Assembly (NCBI GenBank): GCA_032871835.1
Contig: CM065301.1
Span: forward strand, 34,480,405 to 34,544,404
Source: Dipteronia dyeriana
Lineage: Eukaryota; Streptophyta; Magnoliopsida; Sapindales; Sapindaceae
Direction of reading: 5' to 3'
DNA: 64,000 nt
Both the position numbers and the translations under genes were made by a program. A model generated the notes under the pieces. It saw only the letters and a list, made by a program, of their open reading frames with translations. It was not told the DNA's origin and made no database searches. This document shows, one piece after another, positions 22,735 through 34,210 of the stretch (the first letter of the stretch is position 1; every line of letters starts with the position of its first letter).

Positions 22735-24012
22735 CATAGTAAGAGGTAACAAGACTTATATCCTGGATCGGCAGCCATGTTGTATAGACCCAATAGTAGA
22801 TTATCTCCAAGAAGGAAGGCTCTTAGGGAGCCCGACCAAGCTAGGAGGATCAAGAGACTCTCGATTCGATATTGCTTGGTGGATGGGTACTTATACAAGA
22901 GGGGCAAATCCCTTCCTTTGCTTCGATGTTTACATCCTGAAGATGCCCAATGGGCATTGAGAGAGGTTCACTCCTGGGAATGCGGGAACCATATTGGTGG
23001 GGAGGCTCTGGCATATCAGGTAGTTTGTATGGGGTAATACTGGCCAACCATCCATCAAGATGCAAAGATCTTGGTACGATCATGCGAGGCTTGCCAGAAG
23101 ACCACAAACTTGAGTCACCTACCGCCAGAGCAATTGTCATCCCTTAGCTCACCATACCCCTTTGCTTTGTGAAGAGTCGACTTGATCAAACCGCTTCCAA
23201 CTGCTCTTGGTCAAGCCTAGCATGCTATCGTGGCAATCGACTATTTCACAAGATGGTTTGAAGATGGACCAGTCTCCTAGATATCGGAAGAAAATACGAT
23301 AAGATTCATAAAAAATAATATGGTTTACAGGTTGGGAACCCCTCTTACCATTATTGCTGACCTCGTTAAGCAGTTTGATAATGCCCGATTCAAAGACTTT
23401 TGTGAGGGTTTGGGAATCGACCATAAGTTTGCATCAGTGGTCCACCCCCAGACTAACGGGCTAGTGGAATCCACCAATAAGACTATTAAGAAGCCGTTGA
23501 AAAGAAACTACAATAGAAAAATGGTAGTTGGGCTGAGGAGCTTCCCGAGGTCTTTTGGGCTTACCGTATTACAAGGAGAATAGCTACCGGGGAAACGCCC
23601 TACTCCCTAGCCTTCGGGGTTGAAGCAGTGCTTCCCATTGAGCACAAACTGACCTTCTTTAGAGTCCAACATTTTGAACTTAAAAGCAATGAGGACAAGC
23701 TCTGAGCTAGCTTGGATCTCTTGGAAGAAAAACAATAGATTAGCTAAGAAGGTAGAAGTTTACCAGAGCAGGATCGCTACATACTTTAACCGGAGGGTTA
23801 AAGCCCAAAACTTTAAGGAGGGGGACCTAGTTCTCAGTAAAGTGACTTTGAATACCATGAAGAGGTCAGACGGGGTCCTAGGGCCAAATTATGAACGGCT
23901 ATACTTGGTAAAGGTGTTGGCCTATAATGGGGCATACAAGCTCAAAGACATGAATGGCCGACTCATCGATCATACTTGGAATGCAGATCACTTGAGAAAA
24001 TTCTACTCCTGA
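22735..24012 (+). pseudogene. Integrase, element B
   Basis: The zinc region is at 22860-23110 (DGYLYKRGKSLPLLRCLHP, ECGNHIGGEALAYQV). The core shows RVDLIKPLPTALGQA, LGTPLTIIADLVKQFDN (second Asp changed to Ala) and NGLVESTNKTIKK. A frameshift near 23530 garbles the WAEELPEV region. The C-terminal segment 23674-24012 is open and ends with HLRKFYS at the natural stop. The lost Asp and the frameshift preclude activity. Confidence 0.9.
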
Positions 24013-24086
24013 ATAGAGGACTCATGAGCAGGCTACCTCCACCTAGATTTAAATCTCCAACAATAATGTACTCTTTTGTTTTTATC

Positions 24087-24092
24087 AATAAA
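24087..24092 (+). terminator. AATAAA downstream of pol, element B
   Basis: ATCAATAAAG lies 75 nt after the integrase stop and is followed by a T-rich stretch, in the same position as in the other elements. Confidence 0.5.
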
Positions 24093-24227
24093 GTCTGTTT
24101 TTTCACCATCTTCAACTATGTTCTACAAAGATTTGGATATACATGGGAATTTCTACATTACCATCCCAAGACTAGGGATTAGCCGGGGAAACCCCCTCGC
24201 TATCCCTGATGTCTCGGTCGGGTACTA

Positions 24228-24250
24228 CCCCCCCCCCCCCCCCCCCCCCC
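24228..24250 (+). repeat. Run of 23 cytosines
   Basis: An uninterrupted C tract sits where other copies have only 3-5 C (CTACCACCCCCAAGAAGG type). It marks the start of the repeat array and probably arose by replication slippage. Confidence 0.95.
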
Positions 24251-24660
24251 GCCAAGAAGGGTATAAGTGTAAGATCATAGTTGCCATCAAGATCTCGAGA
24301 CCAGGAAATAGCTAGATAGCCCTCCTAATGCCTTGGTCGGGCTACCACCCTTAAGAAGGGTATGAGTGTAAGAGCATAGTTGCCATCCAGATCTCGAGAC
24401 CAGGAAATCGCTAGATAACCCTCCTGATGCCTTGGTCGGGTTACCAACCCCAAGAAGGGTCTGAGTGTAAAAGCATAGTTGCTATCCAGATCTCGAGACA
24501 AAGAAATAGCTAGATAGCCCTCATGATGCCTTGGTCGGGCTACCACCGTCAAGAAGGGTCTAAGTGTAAGAGCATAGTTGCCATCCAGATCTCAATGCCA
24601 TGAAATAGCTAGATAGCCCTCCCGATGCCTTGGTTGGTCTGTCACCCCCAAGAAGGAATC
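24251..24660 (-). repeat. 99-bp repeats, about 4 copies, element B
   Basis: Units are the reverse complement of those at 7801-8232, with GAAGGGTCTGAGTGTAAGAG, AGTTGCCATCCAGATCTCGA and CTAGATAGCCCTCCTGATGC. The orientation is as expected for a plus-strand element. Confidence 0.9.
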
Positions 24661-25130
24661 AAGTTTGAAAGCAAGGTAGCCCTCCCGATCCCAAGCCTAG
24701 GAAAGGGCTAGACAATTCTCTACTTGATACCTCATTCGGGCTATAACCCCCTAGAGGTGCTCAAGGATGGAGGGCTCTTTTGCTTAAACTCTAATGTCCC
24801 AGTTATTATTGGTGTCTAATTCTCCGTGTACATGTGGTTGGTTACTGTGACAGGTTCGGACTGGTCTATGACCAAACAAGGAGACTATTCACTAAGGTCA
24901 TTGAGCTACAAGTCTATGTCGTGTCGAAAAGCCCGAGCTAGCTATCTACTTACACACTTAAGCGATTTTCCTATATTTTTACTTTTCCCAAGCTAAGTCA
25001 GGTTGCTATAGAGGTTGTACCAAGATGGAGATCAGAGTTAAAGCAAATACACGCTAATCAAAATTCGAATCAGATCTAAAGTTGAATTCCATTAATGAAA
25101 TGGTGAGCCTATCCCTCTGTAAGGCTACAA
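24661..25130. other. Spacer between repeats and antisense gene, element B
   Basis: Noncoding. It corresponds in reverse to 7412-7800 and contains the reverse of the CTGTTTAGCC/TAGCCC blocks in diverged form. No separate gene seen. Confidence 0.5.
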
Positions 25131-25431
25131 CAATCGATCAGGGAGCCCAACCCCTGGCTCTGGGCTACAAAAAAAATGAAGAATGATAATAATGATCAAG
25201 AATGAGTAAGGATGCGATGCCCACCCTCTTTTCCGGGCATTCAGAACAAAGAAGATAGATTAAAACTTTTACGTCCTCCTGATTCCCTTCAGTTTCCTTT
25301 TTTTCTGGATGAACCTCACTTCCTGCTTCTCTTGCTGGTGATCGCTCATCCTGGATAACCGCCTCTGCCACCTCTTCCAGAGGATTCCCCTCGAGTGCCT
25401 GTTGCTTAGTAGGGTCCTCCTCTAAGACCTT
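25131..25431 (-). pseudogene. C-terminal remnant of the antisense gene, element B
   Basis: On the minus strand the text reads EEDPTKQQALEGNPLEEVAE followed by an acidic, Lys/Glu-rich tail and the conserved CPEKRVGIAS-type ending (GAATGCCCGGAAAAGAGGGT). It is antisense to element B's pol. Element E cuts it at 25431, so only about 90 codons remain, though these are open. Confidence 0.65.
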
Positions 25432-26721
25432 TGTTAATAGTAAATTTTGGCAAGTGGTCAAAGAGAAATTTTTCACTTACCCGCCACAAGTCAACGCCCA
25501 TAATCAACATTCATAAAGCCCATAGTAAATTTTGGCAAGGGGTCAAAGAGAAATTTTTTACTTACCCGCTACAAGTCAACGCCCATAATCAACGTTCATG
25601 AAGCCCAGATAGACCATAAAGCTACCCTGCAGAAGTAGGGAAGGTCAACCAACTTCAAAACTATAAGAAAACTAGCTAGGCACGACCAGGACTAGCTCCA
25701 ACACGAACACATGAACCTGGGCTTCTCTAGGCCACCTATCGGGGAACCTCGGTTCCTCAACCACCCCGTGAAAGCCAGGGGGGTCTCTAAGCTCAAGAGA
25801 CATTCGAGAGAAGCCCGACAAGCAAAGTGGGCTTCCTCCGGGTTAGTTCTTTCAGAGGACAAACTTAACAGTAGTCTTAGACAGAAGCCCGCTAACCTCT
25901 TCAGAAGCCCGTTGTCCCTGCTGGGCATGAAAGAGGAATCACACCTAAATCTACACTACCCCGGCTACCTCCCAGAAATGTCTACAAGGACACCTCAAGC
26001 TCCGAGGGATCAGGGAAAATCCATCTAAAGCTTCTCAGAACAAAGTCGAAGCATGGATCTACCACGCTCTATGAGACGACAGGCAATTAGCTCGGTGACC
26101 TCCATGAAAAGCCATGCCGCGATAACATACAAGATCATATCTATGTAATAACCAACATCAATTCCGTTTATGTGTGGGTCAAGAGTTTGATTCCTAAAAG
26201 GAAACAAACTCATTTTCGTTAACAATATCATCGTTTCTGCTATTTACTAGAGCTCAACAACTATTAAATAAAGGATCCCGCCCGATAAGGAGGAAACGGA
26301 TTCGTTGGATCGTGGCAGGATATCAGCAAATTCAAACCTACTAGGACCATATATAAATAGGGCCAAGCGAGGCGAGAAAAGGGGAGAACGAGAGGATGAT
26401 AGATAGAAGAAAAGAAAAAAAGAGGGGAAGGCCTAAATTCTGTATTCTGAACATGGCCGCCTTTGTTTCCACTATTTGACAAACACAAAGTTGCCACCTT
26501 CCTAGATCCTAGAGAGACTGTGAGCATATGAGAGAGTGATTTATATATTGAAGCAAGTAATCAATAATAAAAGCTCCCATTTGTGTTATCTCAGTTCAGC
26601 CTCTCGTTCACCTCTAAACAAGTCAGGTATCAACGGTATAGACCCCGGCCACCAATTTTGTGGTAGTGGTCATGAGGGTGTTAATAGGAATTTCTCATCC
26701 TAAACAAATTTCCTGTTAACA
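25432..26721 (+). mobile_element. 5' LTR of element E
   Basis: A 1,290-bp LTR beginning TGTTAATAGTAAATTTTGGC and ending CTGTTAACA. Bases 25438-25522 and 25523-25607 are an 85-bp direct duplication of the LTR start, which accounts for its greater length. A TATA box and the U3 hairpin are present. The closest relative here is the LTR at 47912-49155. Confidence 0.9.
26352..26360 (+). promoter_or_regulatory. TATA box in LTR of element E
   Basis: TATAAATAG followed by GGCC; the same box and context occur at 48748-48756 in element C. It lies about 370 bp before the LTR end. Confidence 0.6.
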
Positions 26722-26726
26722 CTTTC

Positions 26727-26744
26727 TGGCGCCGTCTATGGGAA
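26727..26744 (+). promoter_or_regulatory. Primer binding site, element E
   Basis: TGGCGCCGTCTATGGGAA starts five bases after the LTR. It differs from element A by one base. Confidence 0.75.
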
Positions 26745-26795
26745 ACGAACCCACAACCATATTTATATTCAAAAGTTTGTTATTTTACAGGAATC

Positions 26796-28670
26796 ATGAG
26801 GCTCCACTTATCACAAAGATAGTTAGACGCATCGGGATAACCTTCTACTGCATCAACACGAAAGGTCCAGAAGAAAAAGAGGAAATCCGGGCTCCATAGC
26901 CAGGTTCTAGCCTAATAAATGTTCGCCTTCGACTGCTCGATGAGGGCGTTACTTTCCCGCAAGCAGACCTTTGCAATCGGAGGGAGTCAAGCAGGCCAGG
27001 GGCTAGGCAACCTGCCTTTGATTGCCAGGGATCTAATCCTCAGGAACCAGATCATAATAGAACGGGACTCCCAACCTCGATCCGGGATAGGTTAGGGCCC
27101 ATACCTTCTATTCCCAAAGCGCTGCCACACAACCAATAAAGGCAAGTCAAATCCTTGCCGAACATCCTTCCCCGAGAGCGGGAAGAGCTTTTCCACCCAA
27201 TGACTTCAAAGAGGGAAGCCCGGGGTAGGGAAGAAGAAAGTCAGCAAAGCCCCCGAGCAGACACAGAAGAAGGAACCGGGTAGAGGTCGCCAGTTCGTCA
27301 AAATGATCCGATAGTGAGGAAACTTAGATCAACTCAAGGAAATTTGAATGCAAACGACTAAAGGACTAGTTGGCAGAGCTTCAGAAAGAGGTCCAATTGA
27401 TGAAAAAGAGAAAGTACAAGGAGGACAAGAAAGATCCTCTAAGTGAAATGAATACTCTCTTCACTAGAAGGATCCAGGAGGCGGAGCTACCGCAGAAGTT
27501 CAAAATGCCAACTGACAGATTCTCTAGGACTGAGGATCCTCTGAGCCACTTAAAGAGCTTGGTTCAACAGATGGAGGTCAAAAACATGATCAGGGCCTCA
27601 GTGTGTCGAATATTCCCCACTACACTTACGGATTACGTAAAAACTTGGTTTAGGAAACTATCTGCTGGTCGTGTGGATTCCTTCACCAAGCTATCAATCG
27701 ATTTCTGCTCACAATTCTTAGGAGTAAAGCCTCGGTTGAAGAACCCGATCCACCTACAGTACGTGATCCAGAAGAGAGGGGACTATTGGCTTATGTTGAA
27801 CGTTTCCAAAAGGAAGTCATCCATATGGGGGTCTTCACCGAGAAAGAAACCCTTACCAACTTCAGAAGGAACCTGCTGGCAGGAAATTTTTTTCCATCTT
27901 CTGCCAAAAGACCTCTAAAGACCTCCGAAAACCTACCAAGAAGCCTATAATCAGGCTCTATAGTAGATTGAGGTCGACAAACAACTAAAGGTCAAGATGG
28001 AACATGACGACATGAGAGTCGTAAAGCGATAAAAGAAAGAAACTCCCAGACCTGGGCAAGCTCAGAAAAACCAAAACAAACCCTCTAGCAAATCAATATA
28101 CCATTCCCCCCTTTTCAACCCAAATCGGAAAGTTATCCAGATAAACAAACTCCTCCTCAAGCTTCACCACCTCCCAAGACAATGGCCCCAATAGCTCCTG
28201 ATGAGATAAGGTTTGATTGTTACACTCCCTTAAATGCATCCTGTGAAACAGTCTATCTCGCCATTTGGGACAAGGGTTTGTTACAAAAGCCCGTTCCCAT
28301 AAAGGCCCTGATCGATAAGAGAAATCGCTATAAATATTGTGACTTTCACGAGGACGTTGGGCATAACACTTCATAATGCTACAACCTACAGAACCAGATC
28401 AAGGCTTTTATAAGGAGAGGATGCATGGTGGAATTCCTACAGCAGGTCAGGGAGAATATTCAGACTAGAAGGGAGGTACAAGTCGAGATCGGAGAACGTG
28501 CCGAGAAAAGGAGAGGGAGCATACAGATCTGATGCAACAGATTCAAATAATACATACTATCAGCGGGGGGCCTACTCTGGCCGGCATCTCCAATAGTTCC
28601 AGAAAAAACCATGCGAGGAAAGTCCCTCGTACGGACAAGGAGCAGGATATCTTTAATGTCGACTAGAGAC
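26796..28670 (+). pseudogene. Gag, element E
   Basis: The ATG at 26796 follows the conserved GGAATC. The early part is shifted. The stretch 27370-27918 gives LQKEVQLMKKRKYKEDKKDP, FTRRIQEAELPQKFKMPTDR and SFTKLSIDFCSQFLG-like text (RVDSFTKLS) until a one-base slip near 27780 turns the GETLRAYVERF region into GDYWLMLNVS. The knuckle near 28340 reads YCDFHEDVGHNTS and then a stop before the last Cys. This copy shows best that the pattern is C-H-H-C. Confidence 0.85.
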
Positions 28671-29110
28671 CAACCAACCCCTTCCAACTGTCATAAATCA
28701 TTTTCACCGAAGCAGACATCTACAACACCTTGCTGCCTCATGATGACCCCATGGTGATCATGGTACAGATTGTGAACTGCGTGGTACACTGTGTGCTCAT
28801 CGACACAGGTAGCATCGTTGACGCCCTGTTTAAAGATACCTTGGAAAAGCTAAACTTGAAACAGTGGTGTTACAATAGCTTAACTACTATGTTATATGGG
28901 TTCACAGGGGACTCAATCACACCCGTGGGATCAAAAATCCTACCAGTGATCATTATAGCCACACCTCTTCAGCAGAATATCATGACCGACTTTATGGTGG
29001 TGGATAGCCCATCGGCCTACAATGCAATATTAGGGAGGCCATTTCTATCATTCTAGAAAGAGGTCCTTTCTATTTACCAAAACGTCCTGAAGTTCCAGTA
29101 GGAGACAATG
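28671..29110 (+). pseudogene. Aspartic protease, element E
   Basis: The open stretch 28730-29056 has CVLIDTGSIVDALF (DTG kept), LNLKQWCYNSLTTMLYGFTG, PVGSKILPVIII and NAILGRPFLSF, ending at a stop where relatives continue with LKGVLSIYH. A further open piece, 29110-29304, holds the linker to reverse transcriptase. Confidence 0.85.
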
Positions 29111-29299
29111 TGGGGGAAGTTCGGGGTGATCAGCAAACAGCTAAGAGATGCTATGCAGAATCGACCAACCCAACAGCTATAGCAAAACAACTTGCACAGG
29201 TGAAAACGATCCTAGACAAGGAAACCCTTACACTAAGCCTCGGAGATGTAGGGTCCACCGATCACCCTGAAGACGGCCTCATAATACCTGATATGGAGA

Positions 29300-30210
29300 A
29301 ATAAAGAAGGGAATAGACCGGCGGCCATCCAGTGGATAAGTTAGACGAGATTTCTGTCCTAGTTGGCGATCCCTCAAAAGTCATCAAAATCGAAGCCACT
29401 CTTGAGCCAGGAATGAAAGAGGGCTTGATCAGGCTCCTCACAGAGTTCAATGACATTTTTGCTTGGAGTCATGCTGAGATGCCAGGGATCCCAATGACAT
29501 TAGGTGCTCATCAATTGGCAGTGGATCTGACCTTCAAACCCATTAAATAAAAGTGTGCCACTTTAACACCGAAAGAAATGTTGCGGTTCAGGAAGAGGTG
29601 GACAAACTGACTCGGGAGGGCTTTATTCGAGAAGCACATTATCCTGAGTGGATTGCCAACGTGGTCATGGTCACAAAGGCAAATGGAAAGTGGCGCATGT
29701 GTGTAGATTTCACAGACCTTAACCGGGCATGCCCGAAGGACAGCTTCCCTCTATTAAAAATTGATCTGCTTGTCTATTCTACCTCCATAAACCAGCTCTT
29801 GAGCTTCATGGATTCATTTTTAGGGTATAATCAGATTATAATGCACCCTGCGTACAGGGAAAAGACCAGTTTCATAATAGCGTAAGACTTGTACTGCTAT
29901 AAGGTGATGCCTTTCGGGCTCAAGAACGCTGGAGCTACTTATCAGCGGCTAGTCAATCGATTGTTCAAGCCCGAAATCGGAAGGTTAATGGAGATGTATA
30001 ACGACAACATGATCACCAAGTCTTTAACCGCGGAAGGACACCTGGATGACCTTCATAGAACCTTCATGATCCTAAGGGAGAACTATATGAGGTTGAACCC
30101 TCCAAATACGCCTTTGGGGTAACTGTGGGGAAGTTTCTAGGCTTCATGGTTCATGAGAGAGGCATAGAGGCTAACCCGGAAAAGATCATGGCTATCCTGG
30201 ATCTAGAATC
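29300..30210 (+). pseudogene. Reverse transcriptase, element E (active site lost)
   Basis: The piece 29332-29550 is the connector domain. The piece 29553-29885 covers EEVDKLTREGFIREAHYPEW, KWRMCVDFTDLNRACPKDSF and FMDSFLGYNQIIMHPA. After a stop the next piece (29889-30122) reads [19 protein letters not shown], but the YIDD box is YNDN here, so both the Ile and the second Asp are changed. Confidence 0.9.
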
Positions 30211-30830
30211 CCCACATCTCTTAAACAGATTCAAGCCTTTACCGGACAGGTAGCAGTGCTCAATAGGTTCATCTCTCGGTCTACCGATAAGTGTTTACCA
30301 TTCTTCAAAGCCATCAAACAGGGAAGAAACATGAAATGGGATCAGGAGAGAGAACAAGCTTTCAAGCTTTGAAAAATTACCTATTAAGCCCTTCACTGCT
30401 GGTTAAGCTAAGTCCTAGAGAAGTGCTTTTAATATACTTGGTCATTTTAGAAACCGCCGTAAGCGGGGCCTTGGTCAAGGAATGCAGGGATAGGGTCCAG
30501 CGACCTTTTTGCTATGTGAGTAATGCTCAAACCAAGCCCGAAAAGAACTATACTCTAATGGAGAAGCTCGCTTACACCTTTGTGACCTCGGTAAGGAAGC
30601 TTCGTCCCTACTTCCATGCTTATTTAATAGCAGTGGTAACGGACCAACCCCTCCGTCAATTCTTACAAAGGCCGGATATTTTCAGAAGGCTGGTTCTATG
30701 AGCCCTATAGCTTACCCAGTTTGATTTAAGGTATAAGCCTAGGACCGTTGTAAAAGCTCAAGCACTAGCAGACTTTGTAGTAGAGCTCTCAATACCTTCA
30801 GGCCAAGCAACCCCCTCGGTAACAGAAGTA
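30211..30830 (+). pseudogene. RNase H (first), element E
   Basis: MFTILQSHQTG-type shifted text leads into FQALKNYLLSPSLLVK, GALVKECRDRVQRPFCYVSN, TLMEKLAYTFVTSVRK and VTDQPLRQFLQRPDI. It ends at a stop after FRRLVL where relatives have WALELAQ. Confidence 0.8.
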
Positions 30831-30849
30831 ACCCCTTAGAGGATTCCAA

Positions 30850-31330
30850 AATCTGACAACTGGCTGGAAGGTTACGAGTCATTGACCCTCTACACTGATG
30901 AAGCTTTCGGGCAAGCTGGGGGAAGAGCGGGTATAGTCCTCATCGATCCAGAAGGAACTGAGTGTTGCCACTGTTTCAGTTTTGAATTTAAAGTTACGAA
31001 CAACGAGACGGAGTACGAAGCCCTTCTAGTCTAAATAAAGACAGCCATAGAACTTGGGGTTGATTACCTGAATGTTTAGAGTGACTCTTCATTCGTGGTC
31101 AACCAAGTCTCCGTAGATTATCAGGCAAAAGAGGATAATATGATCGCTTACCTGAAATTGGTTCAACAACTCAATAGCAGATTTAAGGGATTCAAAATCA
31201 ATTAGATACCTCGACAACATAATCATCGAGCTGAAGTACTTGCCAAGATAGCTGCATATGGTGGCCAGACCTTACCTCATGGTGTCCCTCTTCAAGTGAT
31301 CACCCTACCTAGCATTATGACTGGTAATGA
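30850..31330 (+). pseudogene. Second (archaeal-type) RNase H, element E
   Basis: TLYTDEAFGQAGGRAGIVLI, FEFKVTNNETEYEALLV, a stop in place of a Gly/Gln codon, then SDSSFVVNQVSVDYQAKEDN and HNHRAEVLAKIAAYGGQ. All three acidic boxes are recognisable. Confidence 0.85.
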
Positions 31331-31578
31331 AGCTTATGCCTTGGACTGACAACCGTGCTGGATGGATCCAATAGCTGATTTTCTACAATATGGGAAACTC
31401 TCCAGGGAGCCTGACCAAGCTAGGAGAGTCAAAAGGCTCTCGGTCCAGTATTGTATGGTGGATAGGCATCTATACCAGAGGGGAAAATCCCTTCCCCTAC
31501 TCTGATGTCTACACCCTGAAGACGCCAAGTGGGCTTTGAGAGAGGTTCATTCCGAGAACAATATTAGGTTTTAGTTTG
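31331..31578 (+). pseudogene. Integrase N-terminus, element E (truncated)
   Basis: QPCWMDPIADFLQYGKLSRE, RVKRLSVQYCMVDRHLYQRG and DAKWALREVHS are seen. Then homology ends around 31560-31578 within the HHCC zinc region. The catalytic core is absent from this element. Confidence 0.85.
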
Positions 31579-34210
31579 TGTTGGCATTAATTCCATATCA
31601 AAATGATGTTTTCTTGTAATGATTTAGTTGTTTAGATTCAAGATGATTCAAGCTTCAAGGAAGAAGAAACAAAAAGTCAAAGCAAGTTCTAAGTCTTCAA
31701 GAGAAAGGATGCAATATGGTTCTACAAAGGTATTCTAAGACCTTATCTTTCTCTTACAAGGCTTAGACACATACACACAATTCATTCATATATGTCCCTG
31801 CATCGTTGTGCACCATTATAGGCACACACACAATTCATTCATATGTGTCCCTGCATCATTGTCCACCATTATAGGCACACACATACAACTCATTCATATG
31901 TGTCTCTGCATCGTTGTGCACCATGTATAACACATTCACATACTTGAAGATGAATGCTCATGCATTGGTTTGGAAATAACATGTTTTGGAATATGCATGA
32001 TTGGAAACTATCTCTATGAAGTTTGCATTCTAGTGTGATTTGTGTTTGTGTTTGTATATGTTTTGTATAACATGGATATTGAACTTGGATTTAGTCTTAA
32101 ATCATTCTTGATTGAGTTCTGGCCATTTCGGTTACTCATACTATTGATTTTAAGTTCTAAGTCAAAAGATACTACACTTTCAACTCATGTTTAATACATT
32201 GTCTTCGTCTTCGTATATCAAGTCGAATTATTATTTTCTATTTTGAGTATCTTATATTTCCATGTCCATGTGAGAGTTATGGTTTGTAATCCGTAAACGA
32301 ATTTGAATTCTGAGTTCGGAGGCCGGAGAACGGTAGAAGAATGCGAAGGAAGGTTGGAGGAGAAAGAAGCAAGCAAGGCACCTCTTTCCCGAGATGGCGT
32401 GTGGCCATCTCAAGGCAGAAGGCTTGCTGCCCCGAGATACCCATGCTCCATCTCGGGCAGCAAGCTTTCTTGGCTTCATCTTGCCCCTCTTGGTCATTTC
32501 ACATGTCCAAGTTTCCCACTCCTTTATAAACTCTTTCCCTCTCACATTTAATTCTAAGAAGAAATTTAAAACAAGTGTGCAGAAATTTTCTCTCTAAATT
32601 TTCTCACCTTCCAAACACCATAACTTCTTAATTTGAACTCCGATTTGAGTGATTTGAAGTTAAGAGTGTTCCCTCTATTCATCCTCCATCTTTTCTCTGA
32701 AGGTTTGAGTAAGTTTTACTGCTATTTTTGGTGTCTAATCATACAAAAACGGGACTGCACCTAAATCAACTAAGGTATTGATTTTCTCTCAAAGTTTTCT
32801 TCTAAAACTTGGTCAATTGCCTTGGGTTTTCTTCTTCTACATATATTTGTGAGTGTTTTGATTTGTGTTTTGAACACTGTCAAAGCTAGATTGAGTTTCA
32901 ATTGAAATCATACATGTTGAGTTAGGTTTTTATTTTGCCTATGTTATCACATGTTTGGGATTGTATTGTGCTAGCTTTTATTCTAGGACTATTTGATGAT
33001 CTTTGATTGATTGATTTTGTGAAAAATAGTTCCTCACATGTATTAGGCTCTCTTGGCCGAAATTCTCACATAATACATGTGCTTATGTTCTTTTGAGCTA
33101 TTCTTTTGTTTTGATGAATCTATGATTAGGAATATGCTCTAGAACTTTAGCTTAAATCTAATTGACTTTGTCATACGATTATAGCATGTTTTTGGTTTGT
33201 GTGATTTAAACTTGATCTTGTGATTTATTGAACATATCTTGTGATTCAAGTTTTGATCTATGCATGTATCTAGGTTATGATTGTTATTGAACATATCTTA
33301 CATGATCTAGATTGTTTATATATGCGTGATTAACTAGACTATATGTGATTTGTGCATTTATGCTTATGTCTAGTATTTTCCATAGAATGTGTTGATCATA
33401 GCATTCTATGTTGCGTGCTTGTTTGAGTTTTGCATTCATGATCACCTAGATGCCTTGTGAGAAGGAAGTCTTGACAACAGGTGTGAGACCTATGGTGTTG
33501 AGCAAGAAGTCTTGGCAAGAGGTGTGAAGCCTTAGATTGTTGAGCAAAAAGTCTTGGCTAGGGTTGGAAGGATCCGGATAGTCGAGCAAGAAGTCTTGCC
33601 TAGAGTTGGGAGAACTCGGATAGGTGAGCAAAGAAGTCTTGACTAGAGTCGTGAAGACTTAGTTGAGAAAGAAGTCTTGCCTTGGGTCGTGAGGATCCGG
33701 ATACGGTGAGCAAGGAAGTCTTGACAAGAGGTGTGAAGCCTCGCATTATTGAGCATAAGGCGGCAACTTCTAAAGTAGGATATGAGGGTAGTTTATAGGT
33801 GAAGAGATCACTTGAGAGATTATACTTGTCTTATCTACTAATGGATTTTGTTTGTCGGTGGCTGCTAGCCAGTGGATGTTTCCTCTTCGGAGGTTTACCA
33901 TGTTATATCTTGTGTCAACTTTTCTCTATCCCTATCTCTTTAATATTTTTATTGTGGATAAAACTCTCTATGTATGTTGACTTCTTTTCTTTAATATAGA
34001 TTGTGTATGTATTACAATTACTTGTTTGTATCACACTTTACTTGTGTTTATATATTAATTAATTGTTTTTAATTAATAGATTTATATTGTGATATAAGCA
34101 ATCTAGAGGGACGGACTTTTGTTTGTTTCTAATGGAGTCGAAAAAGGTGGCTAACCTATTCACCTCTCCTCTAGGTTAGCCTTGAGCATTTAACCGTGAT
34201 TGTATTTTCA
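31579..34210 (+). mobile_element. AT-rich LTR-like block S1 (possible Sirevirus/Copia LTR)
   Basis: It begins TGTTGGCATTAATTCCATAT, the wording I associate with Sirevirus-type Copia LTR starts, and ends ...TTTTCA at 34210. Composition is far more AT-rich than the flanks. It contains three copies of a roughly 62-bp repeat (31750-31930, with CATATGTGTCCCTGCATC) and eight or so 35-45-bp repeats with AAGTCTTG and GTGAGGATCCGG (33457-33760). No PBS, gag or pol is visible, so it looks like a solo or partial LTR. The flanks do not give a target duplication. Confidence 0.5.

Larger units (their letters stand above)
17207..25431 (+). mobile_element. Element B: Tat-lineage element, both ends truncated
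   Basis: The plus-strand order is LTR, primer site, gag, protease, reverse transcriptase, RNase H, second RNase H, integrase, 99-bp repeats and antisense gene tail. The LTR start is lost to X1 and the 3' end is cut by element E. Stops are frequent in every domain and parts of reverse transcriptase are deleted, so this is among the oldest elements of the window. Confidence 0.9.
25432..31578 (+). mobile_element. Element E: Tat-lineage element, 3' part lost
   Basis: It comprises 5' LTR, primer site, gag, protease, reverse transcriptase, both RNase H domains and the first 80 or so codons of integrase, after which unrelated AT-rich sequence begins. It is inserted in element B's antisense gene remnant (left flank ACCTT). 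A piece of antisense gene at 34211-34830 may be its displaced 3' portion. Confidence 0.9.

Noticed and set aside
32252..32551. Overlapping open frames on both strands as a host gene
   Set aside because: Short, mutually overlapping, within the LTR-like block S1, and without motif support.
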